From: an uncultured Prevotella sp.
GTDB lineage: Bacteria > Bacteroidota > Bacteroidia > Bacteroidales > Bacteroidaceae
Direction of reading: 5' to 3'
Length of the DNA: 23,682 bases
NCBI GenBank assembly: GCA_900551055.1
Contig: URUK01000039.1
Span: 1-23,682, forward strand
Part shown: piece by piece, positions 15,890-23,631 of the stretch
Layout of the letters: the number at the start of each line of letters is the position of its first letter
How positions within the stretch are numbered: position 1 is the first letter of the stretch
The notes under the pieces: model-generated
Told to the model about the DNA's origin: nothing
Databases searched by the model: none
What the model saw: the letters and a program-made list of their open reading frames with translations, nothing else
Program-made: the position numbers and the translations under genes

Positions 15890-16570
15890 ATGTTCAGACA
15901 TATAATGTTATATGTGCTGTTAGTCGCCGTGCTGTGTTCCTGCGGCACGTCGCGCGGCTCGTCGTATCTGGCCGACATGCGTGGCGACAGCACTTTCATT
16001 GCGGCTGAAACAAGTGAAATCAGGCTTCAGCCGTTTGACAAAATCTCGATTGTTGTAAGTTGCCGTGACGCCAAGTTGTCGGCTTTGTTCAATCTTCCGG
16101 CGGTGTCGCAGGGCGTTGCCGGTGCCGATACAATAGGCGTGCAGGGCTTTTCGCAATATACGATAGACCGTGACGGCAACATCGACTTCCCTGTTCTCGG
16201 CACTCTGAATGTGGCCGGACTGACGCGCGCCGACCTGTGCCGGGACATCAAGAGGCGGCTTGCCGAAGGCCGTCTGCTTGATGATTGCGTCGTTACCGCC
16301 GAGTTCTGCAACCTTGCCTTGTCTGTGCTCGGCGAGGTGAGAAGCCCCGGCAGGTATGCCATAACGCGCGACTGTGTCACCATTTTCGACGCCATCGGCC
16401 TCGCAGGCGACCTTACGCGCAACGCCGACCGCCGCCATGTGACGGTTGTAAGGCGTGAAGGCGGCCGCCAGGTGGCGTATGAGATTGACATGACTTCTGC
16501 CGCAGGCGTGTACGCTTCGCCTGCTTATTATCTGCGTCAGAACGACGTTGTTTATGTAAAAAGGAAATAA
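15890..16570 (+). CDS. Wza-like polysaccharide export lipoprotein
   Basis: A 226-residue protein of the polysaccharide biosynthesis/export (Poly_export plus SLBB) family, which forms the outer-membrane part of a capsule or exopolysaccharide exporter. The lipobox LCSC gives C18. The Poly_export domain runs from about 42 (EIRLQPFDKISIVV) to 135, including YTIDRDGNIDFPVLG. One SLBB domain follows at about 144-206 (SVLGEVRSPGRYAI). The protein stops right after NDVVYVKRK, while many Bacteroidetes relatives carry a further C-terminal transmembrane helix; that helix is absent here. The tyrosine-kinase gene follows after 53 bp, as is usual for Wza/Wzc pairs. No flippase, polymerase or initiating transferase is adjacent. 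Confidence 0.85.
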   Translation: MFRHIMLYVLLVAVLCSCGTSRGSSYLADMRGDSTFIAAETSEIRLQPFDKISIVVSCRDAKLSALFNLPAVSQGVAGADTIGVQGFSQYTIDRDGNIDFPVLGTLNVAGLTRADLCRDIKRRLAEGRLLDDCVVTAEFCNLALSVLGEVRSPGRYAITRDCVTIFDAIGLAGDLTRNADRRHVTVVRREGGRQVAYEIDMTSAAGVYASPAYYLRQNDVVYVKRK

Positions 16571-16623
16571 GCGGCGGCGCACAGGCGGTACAACGTCGTA
16601 AATATCAATAAAATACAGGACAA

Positions 16624-19026
16624 ATGAACACATCCGACAATATCCAGACTATCGACGAACAGTCGTCGGGCACAGGCCTGCGCGACATCATGGCGGTGTG
16701 CATAGCGCACTGGCGGTGGTACGCTGCAGCGGTGCTTGTGGCCCTTGTGGTGGCCGTGTTGTATGTTAAGAAGACGCAACCGGTATATCGGCGCGATGCT
16801 TCAATCATGGTTTTGGAGCGCAACCGCAAGCCGGCTGTCATCAACGAGATGCTGAACGACTATATGGATTTCGGCTTCTTTTCCGATAATACGAACTCCA
16901 ACAATGTCATTGCGGCCATCAAGTCGCCCGATGTAATGCTGGAAGTTGTAGACAGGTTGGGCCTATACGTAAGCTACACAACGCGCGGAACATTCTATGA
17001 CAAGACGCTGTACGGAAAGCAGTTGCCCGTTAAAGTGGTGTTCCACGACCTCAAACCGGACGATACGGCATCGCTTCACATCGGCCTTACGGGCGACGGA
17101 ACGGTGGAGATGTCTGACTTCGTGAAGAACGGAAAGGCGCAAGACGCGCCCGACATGGTGTGCAACGTAGGCCATACAGTCAGTACTCCGGTGGGGCGGT
17201 TGACCATAGAACGGCAGGAACATTATGCCAGTGCGGTGGCCGACAACGATGAGATTGACGTGCGGAAAACCACCAGCCGCGATGCAGCCAACCGCTTCAT
17301 AGGCGGCCTCTCGGTGGAAATCGGCGACAAGAAGTCAACCATTCTCGACCTGTCTTACCGTGACGTGTCGGGTGAAAGGGCGGAAGATATCCTGTCGGCG
17401 GTTATCGACATATATAATAAAGTATGGATAAAGAACCGCAAAGAGGCTGTTGCCGGAGCTACACGTTTCCTGGACGAGCGTCTGGCAATTATCGAACAAG
17501 AGCTTGACAGCGTTGATACCGACATCTCGAAGTACAAGAGCGACAACCTTTTGCCTGACATAGAGAAGGCCTACAACTTGTCAATGGAGAGAGCGGACAA
17601 GAACTCCGCCATACTGTTAAGCCTGAACACGCAGCGTTCCGTGGCTGCTTATATACGTGATTTTATAGCCGCACGCGCCAATACCAACCAGCTTATACCT
17701 GCGAATGTAGGTCTTGACAACGACAAGATTGACATGCTTATCGACAAGTATAACGACCTTCAGCTGGAGCGGAACAAGCTTGCGGCGAACAGCGGGGAAA
17801 GCAATCCGTTGATAAAGGACATGGATACGCAGCTCGCGCAGTTGCGGCGTTCGGTGTTGAACTCAATCAACAACCTCATCGTTTCATTGTCAACGCACAT
17901 CGGACAGTTGCAGAATTACGAGCAGAAGACCAACACCGACATCTCCACCAACCCCACACAGGCCAAGGTATTGCTGTCGGTCGAGCGTCAGCAGAAGGTT
18001 AAAGAGGCGTTGTATCTTTTCCTTTTGCAGCGCAGGGAGGAAAACCAGCTCGAGCAATCGTTTACCGCCGACAACACCCAGATAGTGAAGTCGCCTACCG
18101 GAAGCAATGTTCCGCTTGCCCCGAAGACGGGCCAGATATTGCTGATTGCGCTCGTGATAGGCCTGGCTTTGCCTACGGGCGTGCTGTATCTGATGGAGAG
18201 TGTAAACGACAAAGTGCGCGGACGGAAGGACGTTGAGGATACCGTCACCGCCCCGTTCATCGGCGAAATACCGATGGTTGAGGAAGAACGGCGCGGCTGG
18301 AAGTCGTTGTGTATGCCGCAGGCTAAGGATTACGGCGTCGTGGTCAAGGACGGATGCAACGACTTGATTAATGAAGCGTTCCGCATAGTGCGCACGAACA
18401 TCGAGTTCCTTAACGTTCCGTCGGACGGTGCAAAGCTGCACATGTTCACCTCGTTCAACAGCGGCAGCGGCAAGACTTTCCTCGCTTTGAACATCGCAAT
18501 GAGCCTTGCCGTCAAGGGGAAGCGCGTGCTTCTTGTTGACTGCGACCTGCGCAAAGCCGGCCTTTCGCGCCATGCTGGCGACAGGACTCCCGGCCTTAGC
18601 GATTATCTCGGGCGGCATACTGACAGCGTGGACGGCATAATATATACGTTGGGCGGCGGTTCCATGCCCGACATTCTGCCTGCGGGCACTATTCCGCCTA
18701 ATCCTTCAGAGCTGTTGGCTTCAGGCCGTCTGAAGGAGGTATTGCAGGAAGTCAGGCTGCGGTATGATTATGTTTTCATAGATTGTCCTCCCATTGATGC
18801 CGTTGCCGACACGTCAATCGTGTCGCAATATGCCGACAGGACGTTCTTCGTTGTGCGTGCCGGAATGCTTGAACGTGCGATGCTTGCCGACCTTGAGAAG
18901 CTTTACAGGAGCGGAAGGCTGCCCAACCTCGGCGTTATTCTCAACGGAACGAAGTGCGCAGGAACGACCTATGCTTACCGTTACGGATACAATTACGGGT
19001 ACGGAACGGGGCGCATCGGGAAATGA
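16624..19026 (+). CDS. Wzc-like polysaccharide co-polymerase/tyrosine kinase
   Basis: An 800-residue fusion of a Wzz chain-length domain and a cytoplasmic BY-kinase, controlling polymerisation and export of a surface polysaccharide. Transmembrane segments are at about 31-50 and 504-524, with a large periplasmic coiled-coil region between. The kinase has Walker A SGSGKT (613-618, K617), Walker A' LLVDCDLRK (636-644) and Walker B VFIDCPP (717-723, D720). The C-terminal tyrosine cluster is YAYRYGYNYGYG, with six alternating tyrosines at 783-793, the expected autophosphorylation tail. It is complete and of normal length. Its TGA stop overlaps an in-frame ATG of the hydrolase frame (ATGA at 19023-19026). 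A partner phosphatase gene is not visible in the window. Confidence 0.93.
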   Translation: MNTSDNIQTIDEQSSGTGLRDIMAVCIAHWRWYAAAVLVALVVAVLYVKKTQPVYRRDASIMVLERNRKPAVINEMLNDYMDFGFFSDNTNSNNVIAAIKSPDVMLEVVDRLGLYVSYTTRGTFYDKTLYGKQLPVKVVFHDLKPDDTASLHIGLTGDGTVEMSDFVKNGKAQDAPDMVCNVGHTVSTPVGRLTIERQEHYASAVADNDEIDVRKTTSRDAANRFIGGLSVEIGDKKSTILDLSYRDVSGERAEDILSAVIDIYNKVWIKNRKEAVAGATRFLDERLAIIEQELDSVDTDISKYKSDNLLPDIEKAYNLSMERADKNSAILLSLNTQRSVAAYIRDFIAARANTNQLIPANVGLDNDKIDMLIDKYNDLQLERNKLAANSGESNPLIKDMDTQLAQLRRSVLNSINNLIVSLSTHIGQLQNYEQKTNTDISTNPTQAKVLLSVERQQKVKEALYLFLLQRREENQLEQSFTADNTQIVKSPTGSNVPLAPKTGQILLIALVIGLALPTGVLYLMESVNDKVRGRKDVEDTVTAPFIGEIPMVEEERRGWKSLCMPQAKDYGVVVKDGCNDLINEAFRIVRTNIEFLNVPSDGAKLHMFTSFNSGSGKTFLALNIAMSLAVKGKRVLLVDCDLRKAGLSRHAGDRTPGLSDYLGRHTDSVDGIIYTLGGGSMPDILPAGTIPPNPSELLASGRLKEVLQEVRLRYDYVFIDCPPIDAVADTSIVSQYADRTFFVVRAGMLERAMLADLEKLYRSGRLPNLGVILNGTKCAGTTYAYRYGYNYGYGTGRIGK

Positions 19027-19085
19027 CAGGCTTGAAAAATAACAATGTAAATGCGGCTTTGACGAGGCCGGAAAGGTGTTACTGC

Positions 19086-20072
19086 ATGAAGAAGAAAATC
19101 ATAATAACCGCTGTTTCGGCACTTGGCGTGCTGTTTCTGCTTACCTTCGCGGCGGCGTGGTACATGCTTGACTATGCCCTTACACCGGCAACTGACACCC
19201 GGGACATGGCAAAACGCTACAGCCGGATGTTCAGTGAATATCCGTATATGCGCCATTGGGTTGACAGCATGAAGTCTGCCGGAGCCTTGCGCGACACTTT
19301 TGTAATAATGCCCGACGGCGAACGCCACCATGCCGTATATGCCCGTGCCGACAGTGCGGTGCTAAGCACGGCGGTGCTTGTTCACGGATATAAGGACAGC
19401 CACATAAATATGCTGCCAATAGCGAAGGTGTATGCCGACATGGGATATAACATCCTGCTGCCCGACCTGCATGCCCACGGCCTTAGCGAAGGCTCTGCCA
19501 TACAGATGGGATGGAAGGACAGGGAGGACGTATTGCGCTGGCTCGGCATTGCCGACAGCCTTTTCGCCACAGCTGGCGGCCGTCCGCGAATAGTGCTGCA
19601 CGGCGTGTCGATGGGGGCGGCCACGGTAATGAACGTGGCCGGTGAAGATTATCCGGCCAGCGTAAAGTGCTTTGTCGAGGATTGCGGATATACAAGTGTG
19701 TGGGACGAATTCAGCCGGCAGCTTGCCGACCAGTTCGGTTTGCCGCCCTTCCCGGTGCTTTATGCCGCCAGCGCATTGTGCAAGCTGCGCTACGGATGGT
19801 GGTTCGGCGAGGCGTCACCTGTAGCACAATTGGCCAAGAAAGACACTCCGATGCTTTTCATCCACGGCTCGTCAGACGATTATGTACCGTCGGCCATGGT
19901 GTTCCCATTGTACAACGCAAACCCCTCATACAGCTCTTCAAGCGACAGCTCCAAACATTTCAACGGCATCTGGATAACTCCCGGATGCGCGCACGCCATG
20001 TCTTTCCACGACTATCCGCAAGATTATGCCGCAAGGGTAGGGGCGTTTGTGGGGAGGATAATTGGTGAATAG
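19086..20072 (+). CDS. Membrane-anchored alpha/beta hydrolase
   Basis: A 328-residue serine hydrolase of the alpha/beta fold, with an N-terminal anchor at about 4-26 and the catalytic domain probably outside the cytoplasm. The oxyanion region is VLVHGYKDS. The nucleophile is S175 in HGVSMGA, the acid D264 in HGSSDDYVP, and the histidine H303 in PGCAHAMSF. The fold resembles the BAAT/YqkD-type hydrolases; the substrate is unknown. The start at 19086 gives a clean signal anchor and has GGAAAGG just upstream. An alternative in-frame ATG at 19023 overlaps the kinase stop (ATGA), adds 21 residues, and would allow translational coupling. Position after Wza/Wzc suggests a role linked to surface polysaccharide, such as deacylation, but this is inference. 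Its TAG stop begins IR2. Confidence 0.8.
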   Translation: MKKKIIITAVSALGVLFLLTFAAAWYMLDYALTPATDTRDMAKRYSRMFSEYPYMRHWVDSMKSAGALRDTFVIMPDGERHHAVYARADSAVLSTAVLVHGYKDSHINMLPIAKVYADMGYNILLPDLHAHGLSEGSAIQMGWKDREDVLRWLGIADSLFATAGGRPRIVLHGVSMGAATVMNVAGEDYPASVKCFVEDCGYTSVWDEFSRQLADQFGLPPFPVLYAASALCKLRYGWWFGEASPVAQLAKKDTPMLFIHGSSDDYVPSAMVFPLYNANPSYSSSSDSSKHFNGIWITPGCAHAMSFHDYPQDYAARVGAFVGRIIGE

Positions 20073-20211
20073 TTAGAGTAGTTATAAACAGTTAGAGTAG
20101 TTAAAGTCATTACTTTTGCATTGAGCTTTCGTTAATCGGCAATGCGCATGCCGTATAATCCAGCAAAAGTAATGACTTTAACTACTCTAACTGTTTATAA
20201 CTACTTTAACT
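20070..20211. repeat. Long inverted repeat IR2 (AGTTAGAG type)
   Basis: Arms of 49 bp at 20071-20119 and 20163-20211 with one mismatch (20076, a G-U pair in RNA) and a 43-nt loop. The arm reads AGTTAGAGTAGTTATAAAC, then AGTTAGAGTAGTTAAAG, then TCATTACTTTTGC. The left arm starts within the TAG stop of the hydrolase gene; the right arm extends into the glycerate kinase gene and carries its stop codon. It lies between convergent genes, so either transcript would end in a very stable hairpin. Each arm also contains a box TACTTTTG facing the loop. Confidence 0.85.
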
Positions 20212-21281
20212 GCTGAACATGCAATGTTCTCCGCAGCCACTTCTTTTTTCATGGCTTCTGCCAGCGTCATGCCGTCGGGAGTTATGTTTTCAACACGTTC
20301 GAATCCGGCACTTATCAGTTCGTTCTTGTCTTCCGCGCGTCCGGCCAGCAGCCATGTTGGCACGCCTTTGCGTCCTGCGCGCCGCATCACGCACACAGGC
20401 AGCTTGCCCATAAGCGTTTGCCGGTCGGCGTGTCCCTCGCCGGTTATCACGCATGTAGCGCCGTCAATGGCGGCATCGAAGCCGCAGATGTCGAGCATCA
20501 GTTCCGCACCGGGGCGCGTTTCGGCGTCAAGGTATTGCATGAAGGCGTAGCCCAGTCCGCCGGCCGCGCCTGCTCCCGGGCGGCTGGAGCGGTCGAAGCC
20601 GAAATGCAGGGCCGACGCGCGGGCGAACTTTTGGGCGCGTTGTTCGAGCTGTGGCAGCATCTCCGGCGTTGCGCCTTTTTGCCGGGCGAACACCATTGCC
20701 GCGCCGTTGTCGCCGCAAAGAGGGTTGTCCACGTCACATGCCAACGTGAACCGGCACTGCCCAAGCGGGCCTTTCAGCGCGTCGTCGATGGTTCCGCCGC
20801 GTGTCGCCAGCCTGTCGGTAAGGGCGCGCAGCATGCCTATGCCGGCGTCGCTCGTGCCGCTTCCGCCTAAGCCTACAATGAACCTGCGGCAGCCGCGGTC
20901 AATGGCGGCCGCCACGAGTTCGCCCGTTCCGTAGGTCGTCGCACGCATCGGGTTGCGCTCCTCCTCGCTGACGAGGGTCAGTCCGCATGCCTGCGCCGCC
21001 TCGATTATTGCCGTGCCGTCGGGCGTTACGCCGTATTCGGCCCACACGCGGCGCATCATCGGGTCGTGCACATACGCCCTGACGATGCTTCCGCCAAGAG
21101 CCTTTGTGAAGGCGCGGAGCATTCCTTCGCCGCCGTCAGACACCGTAAGCACCACCGTTTCGGCACCGCCGTCGGCCTGTTTTATGGCTTCTGCCACCGC
21201 CTGTCCGGCCTCTTCTGACGAAAGACAGCCTTTCATCGAGTCGAAGGCTATCACATATTTCCGTCTGTTACCTGTCTGCAT
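20187..21281 (-). CDS. Glycerate kinase (type 1)
   Basis: A 364-residue glycerate kinase of the GarK/GlxK family, which phosphorylates D-glycerate with ATP (2-phosphoglycerate in characterised relatives) and feeds lower glycolysis. Motifs: SMKGCLSSEEA (15-25), SDGGEGM (48-54), GLGGSGTSDAGIGM (137-150), GAGAAGGLGYA (236-246) and ITGEGHADRQTLMGK (279-293). Length is near normal for the family. It is a single-gene unit with its own promoter. Residues 358-364 (VKVVINS) and the TAG stop are encoded inside the right arm of IR2, so the native end appears to have been replaced. No glycerate or tartronate pathway gene is adjacent. The enzyme core is intact. Confidence 0.92.
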   Translation of the reverse strand: MQTGNRRKYVIAFDSMKGCLSSEEAGQAVAEAIKQADGGAETVVLTVSDGGEGMLRAFTKALGGSIVRAYVHDPMMRRVWAEYGVTPDGTAIIEAAQACGLTLVSEEERNPMRATTYGTGELVAAAIDRGCRRFIVGLGGSGTSDAGIGMLRALTDRLATRGGTIDDALKGPLGQCRFTLACDVDNPLCGDNGAAMVFARQKGATPEMLPQLEQRAQKFARASALHFGFDRSSRPGAGAAGGLGYAFMQYLDAETRPGAELMLDICGFDAAIDGATCVITGEGHADRQTLMGKLPVCVMRRAGRKGVPTWLLAGRAEDKNELISAGFERVENITPDGMTLAEAMKKEVAAENIACSAVKVVINS

Positions 21282-21312
21282 GATTGTTCGCTTTGTGTTT
21301 TTAATATGAGTG

Positions 21313-21320
21313 CAAAGGTA
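21313..21320 (-). promoter_or_regulatory. -7 box for glycerate kinase gene
   Basis: The minus strand reads TACCTTTG, matching TAnnTTTG. A TTTG (complement of 21337-21340) lies upstream with 16 nt between. Transcription would start near 21306, about 25 nt before the ATG at 21281. Confidence 0.6.
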
Positions 21321-21463
21321 CTTTTTTTCGCCGTTACAAATGTTCTTGCCGCGCTGTTTTTCAATGGTTGTCTAATAAAAACGTGCAGTGAAAATGTCGT
21401 TGGTCGTCAGTATTGGCGTGGTTTATGACAGCTTTGTAACGCGCTGATAATCAATGGGCTTGC

Positions 21464-21551
21464 AAAAGGCCGTCTTTTGGCTTGTAAAAGGTGGCCTTTT
21501 GGAGTGTAAAAGATGGCCTTTTGGACGGCAATTTGCCGTCTTTTGAATTAA
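21464..21551. repeat. 22-bp repeat array E, four units
   Basis: Units start at 21464, 21486, 21508 and 21530. Cores are AAAAGGCCGTCTTTT, AAAAGGTGGCCTTTT, AAAAGATGGCCTTTT and AATTTGCCGTCTTTT. Unit 1 is the reverse complement of unit 3 apart from one base. The last spacer (GAATTAA) is already the start of IR3, so the two repeat families are fused here. The array lies in the 496-bp divergent gap between the glycerate kinase and MutS-like genes (21282-21777), so it cannot be a terminator of either gene. Confidence 0.85.
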
Positions 21552-21651
21552 GAATTAAGAGTTAAGAATTAAGAAAATATGATTTGTCAAATATACTGTG
21601 AACATCCTACAAATCATATTTTCTTAATTCTTAACTCTTAATTCTTAATTC
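21545..21651. repeat. Long inverted repeat IR3 (heptamer-type)
   Basis: A perfect 43-bp inverted repeat: 21545-21587 and 21609-21651, with a 21-nt loop, the same loop length as IR1. Arms consist of GAATTAA/GAGTTAA heptamers followed by GAAAATATGATTTGT. The inner 15 bp resemble IR1 (AAAATATGCTTTGC). It lies between two divergent genes and directly abuts array E. Transcription of the MutS-like gene appears to start downstream of it, so a terminator role for a known gene is unlikely. Confidence 0.85.
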
Positions 21652-21744
21652 CCCCGAGGGAGGGAGCTTGCCAACAAACCTGCGGATAGCCGCCTTTTAA
21701 CCTTTTTTACGTGCCGTGCGGCTTTCCGTGTAGTGTTAAAAGGC

Positions 21745-21752
21745 TACCTTTG
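21745..21752 (+). promoter_or_regulatory. -7 box for MutS-like gene
   Basis: TACCTTTG matches TAnnTTTG, with TTTC at 21723-21726 as a possible -33. Transcription would start near 21759, about 19 nt before the ATG at 21778; the ATG at 21733 lies upstream of it. Confidence 0.6.
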
Positions 21753-21777
21753 TCGCCATATTCTACAAGACGAAAAG

Positions 21778-23631
21778 ATGACAGACAAGAAATGCGGAAC
21801 AAAGGACGCGCTGTCGGCTTTCTACAAAGAGAAGGTTGACGTGCTGTCGGCGGAGATACGGCAGTTGAAGAAGAACAACGTGGCATATATCATGGCGGAA
21901 CTCTTTTCGTTCGGCCTGGCCGTCGTGGCGGTGGTGGTCTATTGCGTCAGGGATTTCTCCTCGCAGTGGCTTGTGGCCGCTTTGGCCATGCTGGCGGTGT
22001 ATGCCGTGGTGCGCAAGGCCGACGTGAAGAACGCCGCGAAGATAGACCGCCGCATGCGCCTGCATGCGGTTTACGCCAAGGAACTGAAGTACCTGGCGGG
22101 CGACTACTCTTGCTTCGGCGGCGGAAGCAGGTATAAAGACCCCGGACACGCCTTCACTTTCGACATGGACGTGTTCGGCCATGATTCCCTTTACAACCGC
22201 ATCAACCGCACTGTGACTACCGGCGGAGGCGACACTTTGGCCGGATGGCTGGGGTGTCTGCTGCCGGGCAAGGCCGAAGTGGAGCGCAGGCGCGAGGCCA
22301 TAGCCGAGCTGGCCGGCATGGAGCAGTGGCGTTCGGCTTTCCTTGCGAAGGGCTTGCGCACTGCCGCTGATGGCGACGGCGACGACGGACGGATTGACTC
22401 GAACAGCATTCTGCGCGCAGTCGGCGAGATAAGCGCGAAGCACATAGCCCCGAAGGCGGGGCAGGGGTGGACGCTGGCTGTGGCCGTGGCGGCTCTTGTA
22501 TGCTTCATTGCGCTAATCGTATTGTCGGCTGCCGGCTTGGTTCCGGCCACGCTGGCCGTGCTGTGGGGCGTGGTGCAGATGTTCGTCGTGATAGGCCTTA
22601 ACTCGAAATCGATACACGACATAAGCCGCGCCGTTGAGAAGATGCACGTTCACATGCAGGCATACATCGGTCTGATTGGGCATGTCGCCAAGGCAAACTT
22701 TTCCGGCGCGGAGCTTAAAAGCCTGCAAGCAACGTTGGCCGCAGGCGACAGCGGCGCGCTGGTTTCGTTCGGACAGCTGTCTGAAATACTGAAAAGCCTC
22801 GACCGCAGGGGCAACTTCATCGGGCTGATACTGTTCAACATGTTCGCCTTGAGCGACTATTTCCTTGTGCGGCGGTTCCTGAAATGGCAGCGCGATTACA
22901 TCGGGAGCATCGGCGAGTGGGTAGATGCCGTAAGCAGGATGGACGCCTTGGTGTCGATGGCCGTGTTCCGTTTCAACGAGCCGGAAGCCATTGACGCGGA
23001 GGTGGAGGACCGCGGCCGCGTGGTGTACGAGGCCAAAGGGCTTTACCATCCGTTCCTCGGCGCACAGGCGGTGCGCAACGATTTCACCATAAACGACGGC
23101 GAATATTACATCATAACGGGTGCCAACATGGCCGGGAAGAGCACCTTCCTGCGCTCGGTGGGCGTGAACTACGTGCTCGCGATGAACGGTATGCCGGTGT
23201 TTGCAGACAGCCTGCGTGTGTCGGTTTTCAACCTTTTCACCAGCATGCGCACCACCGACGACCTTAGCCGGGGCATCAGCTACTTCAACGCCGAACTGTT
23301 GAGGCTCAGGCAACTGCTTGACAGCTGCCGCCAGGCACGGCGCACCCTCATCATACTTGACGAGATACTGAAGGGCACCAACTCGCTTGACAAGCTCAAC
23401 GGCTCGCGCCTTTTCCTGCAAGCCGTCGCCAAGCTGCCCGTCACGGGCATAATAGCCACACACGACCTTGAACTGTCCAAGATGGAAGACGACGACCCCG
23501 GACGCTTCCACAACTGGTGCTTCGAAATAGAACTGGCTGACAACATAACCTATACTTACAAGATAACGCGCGGCGTTGCACGCAACCAGAACGCCACGTT
23601 CTTGCTGAAGGGAATATTGGATTCTAAGTAG
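21778..23631 (+). CDS. Membrane-anchored MutS-like ATPase
   Basis: A 617-residue protein with a MutS-type ATPase domain at the C-terminus and predicted transmembrane segments, unlike true mismatch-repair MutS. Hydrophobic segments are at about 33-54, 60-76 and 231-275 (likely two). The middle region resembles the MutS core/lever helices. The ATPase shows Walker A TGANMAGKST (447-456, K454), the SMRTTDDLSRGISYF region, Walker B LIILDEIL (524-531, D528 E529) with KGTNS, and the ATHDLEL switch. There is no mismatch-recognition domain I. Function is unknown. The start at 21778 follows the promoter; the longer frame from 21733 is not expected to be transcribed. It is a single-gene unit so far. Its TAG stop coincides with the first bases of another TAGTTAGAG repeat. 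Confidence 0.85.
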   Translation: MTDKKCGTKDALSAFYKEKVDVLSAEIRQLKKNNVAYIMAELFSFGLAVVAVVVYCVRDFSSQWLVAALAMLAVYAVVRKADVKNAAKIDRRMRLHAVYAKELKYLAGDYSCFGGGSRYKDPGHAFTFDMDVFGHDSLYNRINRTVTTGGGDTLAGWLGCLLPGKAEVERRREAIAELAGMEQWRSAFLAKGLRTAADGDGDDGRIDSNSILRAVGEISAKHIAPKAGQGWTLAVAVAALVCFIALIVLSAAGLVPATLAVLWGVVQMFVVIGLNSKSIHDISRAVEKMHVHMQAYIGLIGHVAKANFSGAELKSLQATLAAGDSGALVSFGQLSEILKSLDRRGNFIGLILFNMFALSDYFLVRRFLKWQRDYIGSIGEWVDAVSRMDALVSMAVFRFNEPEAIDAEVEDRGRVVYEAKGLYHPFLGAQAVRNDFTINDGEYYIITGANMAGKSTFLRSVGVNYVLAMNGMPVFADSLRVSVFNLFTSMRTTDDLSRGISYFNAELLRLRQLLDSCRQARRTLIILDEILKGTNSLDKLNGSRLFLQAVAKLPVTGIIATHDLELSKMEDDDPGRFHNWCFEIELADNITYTYKITRGVARNQNATFLLKGILDSK

